This document shows, in pieces, positions 6,702 through 12,520 of a stretch of DNA of 15,432 nucleotides. The position numbers were made by a program, and so were the translations under genes. The stretch comes from SZUA-229 sp041589455 (GTDB lineage: Bacteria > Pseudomonadota > Gammaproteobacteria > SZUA-229): contig JBFHVQ010000070.1 in the NCBI GenBank assembly GCA_041589455.1, positions 1-15,432 on the forward strand, written 5' to 3'. How positions within the stretch are numbered: the stretch's first letter is position 1; the number at the start of each line of letters is the position of its first letter. The notes under the pieces were generated by a model. The model was not told the origin of the DNA and made no database searches. It saw only the letters and a program-made list of their open reading frames with translations.

Positions 6702-7286
6702 ATGCTAGTAAAACACTTTTCTCATATATTTTATGAGCCAAAACAAAGCTTAAGAGATGCAGATCGCGAACCAGCAAAAATTACGGACATTATGCTGCAT
6801 GTTGCCTTTTTATCGCTCATACCTACAGTCTGTGGTTATATAGCCACTGTGCATATAGGCTGGGATCTGGGAATCGGAACAACCTTTACAATGGCGCAGG
6901 AATCCGCAGTTATCGTGGCTTTGGCGGCTTATCTGGCACTAAATGCTGGTGTTTATGCATTGGGGTATGCAATATGCTGGCTAGCCAAAACATTTGATGT
7001 CAATCCAAACCCTCTCCATTGTACAGAACTGGCAGTATTTACCTCGTTACCTCTATTCGCATTAGGATTCGTGGCGCTCTACCCTGTGCTTTATGTGAAC
7101 GTCACCATTGGATTGCTAGCGATTGCCGCTGCGGTATATTTACTGTATATCGGTGTACCGATTTTTATGCACATACCTGAGGAAGAAGGCTTTGTTTATT
7201 CAACCTGGGTTGTTTCTATCGGTCTAGTTATGCTGGTTGTGTTTCTTGGAGCATCTGTCTTCTTTATCTCTGCGTTGACAGTCTAA
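6702..7286 (+). CDS. Yip1-family inner-membrane protein
   Basis: A 194-residue protein with five predicted membrane segments (about 31-52, 66-95, 108-132, 134-156 and 168-190). It has an amphipathic N-terminus, HIFYEPKQSLRD, typical of bacterial Yip1-domain proteins such as E. coli YohC, and a conserved-looking FDVNPNPLHCTELAVFTSLP loop before helix 3. The role of bacterial Yip1 proteins is not established; envelope homeostasis is a guess. The ATG at 6702 is chosen over an upstream TTG because GGGAG at 6690-6694 sits seven bases ahead of it. The gene appears monocistronic: a divergent neighbour upstream and a strong intrinsic terminator 65 bases downstream. Alternative: an unrelated five-helix membrane family. 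Confidence 0.72.
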   Translation: MLVKHFSHIFYEPKQSLRDADREPAKITDIMLHVAFLSLIPTVCGYIATVHIGWDLGIGTTFTMAQESAVIVALAAYLALNAGVYALGYAICWLAKTFDVNPNPLHCTELAVFTSLPLFALGFVALYPVLYVNVTIGLLAIAAAVYLLYIGVPIFMHIPEEEGFVYSTWVVSIGLVMLVVFLGASVFFISALTV

Positions 7287-7350
7287 CTAACTCAGGAATA
7301 TTTCCCATAATCTAATTAAGGTTTATACAGAAATTTGATGCAATCAGCAG

Positions 7351-7387
7351 AAAAAGCTCCGTTGTTTTCGAAACGGGGCTTTTTTTA
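7351..7387 (+). terminator. Intrinsic terminator after the Yip1 gene
   Basis: Stem GCTCCGTT (7356-7363) pairs with AACGGGGC (7372-7379) with one G-U, closes on a loop of about 8 bases, and is extended by A-U pairs. Seven Ts follow (7380-7386). The A-run on the 5' side (7351-7355) means the minus-strand copy could also terminate. Confidence 0.88.
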
Positions 7388-7523
7388 TTGCATCGTTAAA
7401 AGCTAATTAGATATCACTTTATCTGAAAAATATATTATACGACTGGCGCAGAACTATAATCATGTAATTAATGGTTTTCTGAGCAAGGCACTCTGTCTTG
7501 TACACAAATCTGGGAGAACCAAA

Positions 7524-8030
7524 ATGCGTAAACGTCTCTATTTTATAGTTCCTTCTGTTAGTTCTGCCAGGACTATTGTTGATGAACTTCTTCTATCACG
7601 TATAGATGTTCAACATATACATGTATTAGCCAATGAAAATACCAGTCTTGGTGACCTGCCTGAAGCCACCTTATTGCAAAAAAGCGATATCATTCATGGT
7701 GTTGAATCCGGAATGGTTATTGGTGGAATAACAGGTCTAATAGGCGGTATTGTCGCTATTCTTGCATTGCAGCCTTCTACAATGATGGGGCTGATTGTTC
7801 TAGGCAGTACTCTATTTGGTGCAGGCTTTGGTATATGGATGTCAGGGATGATTGGCTCAAGTACCAGGAATTCCCGTTTAAAAGGTTTTGAGCAGGCTAT
7901 CGACAACGGCAATATACTGATTATGGCAGATGTGCCTGTACACAGAGTAGCTGAAGTGGCTAAAAAGCTGGAGTCACACAAAGAAGTAAAAGCCGGCGGA
8001 AGCGAACCTTCTATGCCAGCTTTCCCTTAA
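7524..8030 (+). CDS. DUF1269-like membrane protein with glycine-zipper hairpin
   Basis: A 168-residue protein. The N-terminal part (1-59) looks like a small alpha/beta domain: KRLYFIVPSVSSARTIVDEL, then HIHVLANENTSLGDLPEATL. A central hydrophobic hairpin (about 62-112) is rich in Gly-x-x-Gly spacing (GMVIGGITGLIGGI, GSTLFGAGFGIW). The C-terminal part returns to a soluble segment (GNILIMADVPVHRVAEVAKKLE) that resembles a second strand-helix half. I recall gammaproteobacterial proteins of this layout annotated as DUF1269; the function is unknown, with stress-related membrane roles suggested for relatives. The ATG has an excellent GGGAGA (7512-7517). A TATAAT at 7455-7460 lies upstream without a clear -35. 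It converges with ctaB across 21 bases. Confidence 0.58.
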   Translation: MRKRLYFIVPSVSSARTIVDELLLSRIDVQHIHVLANENTSLGDLPEATLLQKSDIIHGVESGMVIGGITGLIGGIVAILALQPSTMMGLIVLGSTLFGAGFGIWMSGMIGSSTRNSRLKGFEQAIDNGNILIMADVPVHRVAEVAKKLESHKEVKAGGSEPSMPAFP

Positions 8031-8041
8031 TTTATGGGAAA
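8021..8041. terminator. Small hairpin at the convergent 8030/8052 gene ends
   Basis: TTTCCC (8021-8026) pairs with GGGAAA (8036-8041) around the stop codon of the DUF1269-like gene, in the 21-base gap to the ctaB stop. There is no U-run on either strand, so it is at best a weak end signal. Confidence 0.2.
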
Positions 8042-8051
8042 ATATGCTCGA

Positions 8052-8969
8052 TTAGCTGATCATTGCAATTATGATTCTTGCGTAGTGATCGAGTAGTAAA
8101 AAAGCGAATAGTGCACTCAAGTAAAATATGGAGTAACCAAATGTTTTCATTGAGTGCTGGTCACTATCGCCTGTGTTGTACAGCTTGATAGCGTGGTATA
8201 TAAAGCCAATACCTAATGCAAGCGCGCCACAGAAATATATCAGGCCTGTCATCTTAATAACGAAAGGCATTAAGGTGACAGACAGTAATAGTAAGGTGTA
8301 AAGCAATATATGCATTTTGGTAAACACGACGCCATGAGTTACAGGTAGCATCGGTAAGCCTGCTTTTGCATACTCCTCTTTTCTCTTTATCGCCAGCGCC
8401 CAGAAATGTGGTGGCGTCCAGACAAAAATAATCAGAAAAAGTAATAGCGCTTCTGCATTAACTTCACCCGTCATCGCTGCCCAGCCAAGCAATGGAGGCG
8501 CCGCGCCTGCTGCGCCACCCAGTACAATATTCTGTGGTGTGCTTCGTTTCAGAAACATGGTATAGATAACGGCATAGCCAATGAGTGACGTCAGTGTTAA
8601 CAAGGTGGTAATTAGATTGGTCCAGGCAAGCAGGATCATCATGGCAATGGCAGCCAGCGATAAAGCAAATACTAATGCAGACTGTGAAGAAAGCTCACCC
8701 TGGGGTAATGGCCGCTTTGACGTTCGATCCATAATGACATCTATTCGCTGATCTACCCAATGATTAAGTGCAGCACCTGATGCAGAAGCCAGACCAATTC
8801 CAATGGTGGCAGCTAGAAAGATATCGAGAGGTAATGCGCCAGGCGTAGATAGTAACATGCCGACAATTGCAGTGAATACTATAAGCAGAACAACTTTTGG
8901 CTTACATAAATTATAATATTTACGACAGTTACACTGAATGCTTGTGAGTTGTAGTGCCAGTTCATTCAT
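8052..8969 (-). CDS. ctaB: Protoheme IX farnesyltransferase (heme O synthase)
   Basis: UbiA-superfamily prenyltransferase that adds a farnesyl group to heme B to make heme O, the precursor used by CtaA. The 305-residue product begins MNELALQLTS and has about eight to nine helices. Its first Asp-rich motif is NHWVDQRIDVIMDRTSKRPLP (Asn69, Asp73, Asp77, Asp81, Arg82), followed by KRSTPQNIVLGGAAGAAPPLLGW and WTPPHFWALAIKRKEEY (184-200), all diagnostic of CtaB/CyoE. The ATG at 8969 is preferred over an in-frame TTG at 8984: GGGG lies nine bases before the ATG and nothing precedes the TTG. The start overlaps the last 8 bases of ctaA, so the two genes are probably translationally coupled. Also named cyoE. 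Confidence 0.95.
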   Translation of the reverse strand: MNELALQLTSIQCNCRKYYNLCKPKVVLLIVFTAIVGMLLSTPGALPLDIFLAATIGIGLASASGAALNHWVDQRIDVIMDRTSKRPLPQGELSSQSALVFALSLAAIAMMILLAWTNLITTLLTLTSLIGYAVIYTMFLKRSTPQNIVLGGAAGAAPPLLGWAAMTGEVNAEALLLFLIIFVWTPPHFWALAIKRKEEYAKAGLPMLPVTHGVVFTKMHILLYTLLLLSVTLMPFVIKMTGLIYFCGALALGIGFIYHAIKLYNTGDSDQHSMKTFGYSIFYLSALFAFLLLDHYARIIIAMIS

Positions 8970-9996
8970 ATTGAATTGCCCCAATCGATTTCGCCTGATG
9001 ACTCAGGCTGTAATTAATCATTAACAGACTTAACAGCAACGCAGCAGCAATTGCATTATGTGCGACTGCTACAGGTATAGGTAAAACAAGTAATACATTC
9101 GCTATGCCCAGTGATATCTGGGTAAACAATAAAGCTATCATTAATTTCGCCTGCTGCTTTATTATTGTAGATTCCGATTTAAGTAATAACAGCAGGCCTA
9201 ACGCTGTTAAAACCAAAAAGGTAATTAATGCGCCAACACGATGCATAAAGTGCACAGTAACACCTGCATCAAGGCTTAAACTACCTCCTTCATAATTAAT
9301 GCTGGGATCTTTAAAAAACACGAAGGCTTCAGAAAAATTTGTATCAGGTAACCACTTTCCCTGACAGGTTGGAAAATCAGGACAATGAAGAGCAACATAA
9401 TTAGTACTGGTCCAGCCGCCGAGAAAAACTTGAATTGCTAAAACAATTATTGCGAATCTGGCCAATCTGACAAAAGACTGTCTTGTACTGGTCGGTTTGA
9501 GTTTATCTATCCATGGCCTGGCATGATTCATAAACAACCAGAACAATAAAGAGAGTGTTAGCAAGCCAGTGATCAGGTGAAGCGTAACAATTGTGGGACG
9601 TAGTAACTGGGTAACAGTCCACATGCCGAGAAGACCCTGAAAGATTACCAGCACGACAAGAGCGAAAGGTAATACAACTTGTTGGTACTTTTGGTTTCTC
9701 AACTTCCAGGCAATGTAAGCCATTAATAGTATTAGCAGGCCCAGGAAGCTGGCAAAATAACGATGTATCATTTCTTTCCAGGCTTTGCCGGAGTGAATTT
9801 CTGCATCTGGAAAAGAACGTTTGGCGTGACTGATTTCATGAGCATCATCTGGTGCTGTAAGCTGGCCAAAACAACCCGGCCAGTCTGGGCAACCCAGACC
9901 TGCATCAGACAAACGTACATATGCCCCTAGTACAATTACGATAAAAGCCAGACAACAGGCTGTCAGGCTAATTCGTTGAAAAATCCTGCTATTCAA
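8962..9996 (-). CDS. ctaA: Heme A synthase (COX15/CtaA family)
   Basis: Eight-helix membrane enzyme that oxidises the C8 methyl of heme O to a formyl group, giving heme A. The 344-residue protein shows the internally duplicated structure. Heme-ligand histidines are His78 (MIHRYFAS), His140 (TLHLITG), His252 or His249 (VHFMHRVG) and His313 (VAHNAIAA). Paired periplasmic cysteines occur twice: CPDWPGC (36-42) and CPDFPTC (205-211). GAYVRLSDAGLG (24-35) is a family signature. The only plausible start is TTG at 9996: the frame is open upstream only to a TAG, with no ATG or GTG, and the ribosome site is weak. A seven-codon open frame ends across this TTG. It is first in the ctaA-ctaB operon and divergent from sco. 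Confidence 0.95.
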   Translation of the reverse strand: MNSRIFQRISLTACCLAFIVIVLGAYVRLSDAGLGCPDWPGCFGQLTAPDDAHEISHAKRSFPDAEIHSGKAWKEMIHRYFASFLGLLILLMAYIAWKLRNQKYQQVVLPFALVVLVIFQGLLGMWTVTQLLRPTIVTLHLITGLLTLSLLFWLFMNHARPWIDKLKPTSTRQSFVRLARFAIIVLAIQVFLGGWTSTNYVALHCPDFPTCQGKWLPDTNFSEAFVFFKDPSINYEGGSLSLDAGVTVHFMHRVGALITFLVLTALGLLLLLKSESTIIKQQAKLMIALLFTQISLGIANVLLVLPIPVAVAHNAIAAALLLSLLMINYSLSHQAKSIGAIQYE

Positions 9997-10016
9997 TTGC
10001 CAATTCTGCTCATCAT
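9993..10016 (-). other. Seven-codon upstream open frame overlapping the ctaA TTG start
   Basis: On the minus strand, ATG ATG AGC AGA ATT GGC AAT TGA has its stop overlapping the ctaA TTG start codon, in a different frame. Ribosomes finishing this mini-frame could reinitiate at the TTG. There is no strong ribosome site before it, so translation is unproven. Confidence 0.25.
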
Positions 10017-10366
10017 TTATTATGACATCATCCTATCTGATTCAACATGCAGCTGCAATACAATCTATTGTGGTGTCGATAAGCTGATGTTTTAGAGCTG
10101 TTAATTATATTAATATAAAATTAATAAGTGATGCACTAACAATGTATAGTTCTTTTTATATAATGTGATAAATTTTAAAAAGTTTTTATGAAACACGTAC
10201 ATTATGACTTGATGATATATCTGTCTATTTACAACATCAGCCGAATCATATAAACCCAATAAACAAATCATAACCACCAGTTGATTTCACATCGTAATTA
10301 ATTATTCCTGTGACTCCTGTTTCTGATAGGATGTGTAATTAAATTTTGTAAATTTTAAAAGAAGTT
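9997..10366. other. Divergent intergenic region between ctaA and sco
   Basis: About 370 AT-rich bases with no credible gene. It must hold promoters for both directions. A minus-strand TTGTTA with a TATATT 19 bases away (about 10109-10143) is a weak candidate for ctaA, and I could not pick a clear one for sco. Other marks: a perfect 10-base palindrome TGCAGCTGCA (10048-10057), and a 12-base direct repeat TAAATTTTAAAA at 10169-10180 and 10349-10360, the second ending six bases before the sco start. A 21-codon frame at 10188-10253 has no ribosome site. Confidence 0.45.
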
Positions 10367-11020
10367 ATGAAGACAACAATGAGTTCTATAGTAGCGGCGC
10401 TAATGGCGATGGCTGCAGGTATCTGGTTAGCACAAACCGGTCATCAACAAATACAGATAAAGCCACCCGTTATTCAGGGTGCAATATATCCGCAAGCCAG
10501 AGTCATTAATAATATTCAGTTAATAGATGATGAGAATAATGCGTATGGTTTGGCTAATTTAAAAAATAACTGGAGTCTGGTCTTTGTTGGCTACACCCAT
10601 TGTCCTGATATCTGCCCAATGACGATGACTGTAATGAACCAGATTTATGATTATATGAAGCAACAGGAGATGGAGCCACCTCAGATTTTGTTTTTATCTG
10701 TAGATCCAGAGCGTGACACCATACCGTTGATTAAAGAATACGTCGAATATTTTAATCCACAGTTCATAGGCTTAAGCGGTACAAAAGAAGCAATAAATAC
10801 TTTTAGCCGACAATTAAATGTAGTCTATCAAAAAGCGCCTGGATTATCTGGCAGCATGGATGGAGATGATTATTTAATCGATCATAGTTCATCGTTGCTG
10901 CTGTTAAACCCTCAGGGACAATTGCAATCGGTTTTAACAGCCCCTCATCTGCCTGCAACGATTATAGAAAGCATTATAAAGAGTCAGGCGTATTTTGAGA
11001 TTACACAGACTGAACACTAG
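10367..11020 (+). CDS. SCO1/SenC family copper chaperone for cytochrome oxidase
   Basis: Periplasmic, membrane-anchored thioredoxin-fold protein that loads copper into, or reduces, the CuA site of CoxB. The 217-residue protein has an N-terminal hydrophobic anchor (about 5-22) and the full copper site: CPDIC with Cys79 and Cys83 inside VFVGYTHCPDICPMTMT, plus His173 in YLIDHSSSLLLLNP. LSVDPERDTIPLIKEYVEYF (110-129) and QFIGLSGT are further family signatures. The start ATG at 10367 has only AGAAG close before it; Met5 at 10379 is an alternative. It is transcribed away from ctaA-ctaB and converges with the YtoQ gene. As a complete SCO it contrasts with the His-lacking CX3C protein at 4773-5372. 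Confidence 0.94.
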   Translation: MKTTMSSIVAALMAMAAGIWLAQTGHQQIQIKPPVIQGAIYPQARVINNIQLIDDENNAYGLANLKNNWSLVFVGYTHCPDICPMTMTVMNQIYDYMKQQEMEPPQILFLSVDPERDTIPLIKEYVEYFNPQFIGLSGTKEAINTFSRQLNVVYQKAPGLSGSMDGDDYLIDHSSSLLLLNPQGQLQSVLTAPHLPATIIESIIKSQAYFEITQTEH

Positions 11021-11033
11021 TCCGTGTAATCTC
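10997..11033. terminator. Hairpin overlapping the sco stop codon, possible bidirectional terminator
   Basis: GAGATTACAC (10997-11006) pairs perfectly with GTGTAATCTC (11024-11033). The stop codon TAG (11018-11020) lies in the loop. The convergent YtoQ gene ends 25 bases further on. Downstream on the + strand comes CTATGATCTATTTTG, with only four Ts and not adjacent, so the terminator call is moderate. Confidence 0.45.
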
Positions 11034-11057
11034 CTATGATCTATTTTGAAATCGATG

Positions 11058-11501
11058 TTAATTATTTAAGGTGTAGTCCAGAATATCAACAACCTGTTCA
11101 GGTGTAGAACAAACTGCCTGTGCTACAGCATCTACTTCTTTCAACGCATGGGTCAGTTCTGGATCATGAAGAGTAATGATTGATTTACCAAGAGCTGCCG
11201 CATAACCCGCATCAAATGCGGCATTCCACTGCTTATATTTTTCGCCAAAGCGGACAACCACAATATCTGCTGACTCAATGTGTTTTCTTATACGAATCGC
11301 ATTAATTTTGGCGGCCTTGTGATCTTTCCAGAATGCTTCATCTTCTTTACCCAGAATTTTTTCGCCACAGTCATCGCTCGCCTCATGGTTAGTGACCGGT
11401 GACGCCAGATCGACAGTTAAGTCTTTTTCAAGAATTCCCTGCTGAATACGTTCACGCCAGTCACTGTGAATCTCACCTGATAGATAGACTTTTAGTTTCA
11501 T
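11058..11501 (-). CDS. YtoQ family protein (nucleoside 2-deoxyribosyltransferase-like)
   Basis: A 147-residue cytoplasmic protein that matches YtoQ proteins across its length. Family marks are VYLSGEIHSDWRERI (5-19), a SPVTNHEASDDCGEKILGK segment (34-52), FWKDHKAAKINAIRIR (57-72) and FGEKYKQWNAAFDAGYAAALGK (85-106). The family belongs to the nucleoside 2-deoxyribosyltransferase-like fold; the GEIH and FGEKYKQWNAAFD segments occupy the positions of the substrate-binding and catalytic regions, but the true substrate is unknown to me. The ATG has GGGA eight bases upstream. It lies beyond the secF terminator, so it either has its own promoter in the 68-base gap or depends on read-through. Confidence 0.85.
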   Translation of the reverse strand: MKLKVYLSGEIHSDWRERIQQGILEKDLTVDLASPVTNHEASDDCGEKILGKEDEAFWKDHKAAKINAIRIRKHIESADIVVVRFGEKYKQWNAAFDAGYAAALGKSIITLHDPELTHALKEVDAVAQAVCSTPEQVVDILDYTLNN

Positions 11502-11513
11502 TTTACTTGTCCC

Positions 11514-11542
11514 AAATAATAAACCCTGCGATGGCAGGGTTT
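11514..11542 (-). terminator. Intrinsic terminator of the yajC-secD-secF operon
   Basis: A perfect nine-pair stem, AAACCCTGC (11521-11529) with GCAGGGTTT (11534-11542), closes a four-base loop. Read on the minus strand it is followed by ATTATTT, extending the terminal TTT of the stem. It sits 27 bases after the secF stop and just before the YtoQ ribosome site. Confidence 0.8.
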
Positions 11543-11569
11543 AGTAGAATTGTGTTATATAGTTGAGAG

Positions 11570-12511
11570 TTAAGGAATTTCATCCAGAGCTTCATCCTCT
11601 TCCTTAACCGTTTCAAGAAAGTCCTCACGGTTAACATTCATCATCACCAGGCTGTTACTGGCAACGTATATTGATGAATAAGTACCAACAAAAACACCAA
11701 TAATTAAGGCAAACGCAAAACCATGAATGACTTCACCGCCGAGGATAAACAGCGCGAATAGCACGAGAAGTGTTGTTAAAGAGGTCATCAACGTTCGCGC
11801 CAATGTGCCATTGATTGATACATTTAGAATCTCAATGGGCTCGCCTTTGCGTTGTGAACGGAAAGTTTCACGGATGCGATCCAGTACCACCACGGTATCA
11901 TTCAATGAATAACCAATGACAGCGAGTATTGCAGCTAACACTGTTAGATCAAATTGAATTTGAGTTACTGAAAAAACACCTATGGTGATTATGACATCAT
12001 GTACCAGTGCCAGAATCGCACCAAAGGCTGACTTAACCTGGAAACGCAGGCTCACATAAATCAAAATACCAAAAAGTGCGATCAGCATGGCAAGACCGCC
12101 CTGCTCTCTAAGTTCTTCACCCACCTGTGGCCCTACAAACTCAATACGACGCATTTCTAAAGACTGATCAGAAGCCTGTTTTAGAATCTGAAAAACTTCA
12201 TCAGAAATACTGGCACTATTAACACCTTCTCGTGGTGCAATTCTTACAAGTATGTCTTTTGAGGTTCCAAAGTGTTGTACGATCGCATCAGAATACTCGC
12301 TACCCCCGAGTGATTTCCTGACAGGCTCCAGTTCAACCGGCTGCTGGTAACCGACTTCAATTAGATAACCACCGGTAAAATCTACACCAAGGTTTAAGCC
12401 TTTACTGAACAGACTGAATACTGAAATCAGAATTAAAATAACTGATAAACCCAGTGCAAGCTTTCGTCTACCCAGGAAATCTATATTGGTTTTACCTGAT
12501 AATATTTGCAT
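11570..12511 (-). CDS. secF: Protein translocase subunit SecF
   Basis: Inner-membrane partner of SecD that uses the proton gradient to complete and release translocating proteins at the SecYEG channel. The 313-residue product has the SecF pattern: helix 1 (about 17-36) then GVDFTGGYLIEVGY (42-55), a short periplasmic domain, and five more helices. VHDVIITIGVFSVTQ (170-184) and AVIGYSLNDTVVVLDRIRE (197-215) are family signatures, the Asp in SLNDTVVVLDR being part of the conserved membrane motif. The ATG at 12511 has AGGA eight bases upstream. Its start lies nine bases after the secD stop and its end is followed by an intrinsic terminator. The acidic C-terminal tail (DFLETVKEEDEALDEIP) is typical of variable SecF tails. 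Confidence 0.97.
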   Translation of the reverse strand: MQILSGKTNIDFLGRRKLALGLSVILILISVFSLFSKGLNLGVDFTGGYLIEVGYQQPVELEPVRKSLGGSEYSDAIVQHFGTSKDILVRIAPREGVNSASISDEVFQILKQASDQSLEMRRIEFVGPQVGEELREQGGLAMLIALFGILIYVSLRFQVKSAFGAILALVHDVIITIGVFSVTQIQFDLTVLAAILAVIGYSLNDTVVVLDRIRETFRSQRKGEPIEILNVSINGTLARTLMTSLTTLLVLFALFILGGEVIHGFAFALIIGVFVGTYSSIYVASNSLVMMNVNREDFLETVKEEDEALDEIP

Positions 12512-12520
12512 GTCTCTATC

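Noticed and set aside
6559..6777. Minus-strand 72-codon open frame
   Set aside because: It overlaps the start of the Yip1 gene, lies largely in TA-rich DNA, has no ribosome site and its residue composition (Tyr/Ile-rich) reflects base composition.
8970..8984. TTG start giving a ctaB product five residues longer
   Set aside because: There is no ribosome site before it; the ATG at 8967-8969 has GGGG at a suitable distance and couples with the end of ctaA.
10188..10253. Twenty-one-codon open frame in the ctaA-sco gap
   Set aside because: It is preceded only by a T-run, has no ribosome site and is a length expected by chance.
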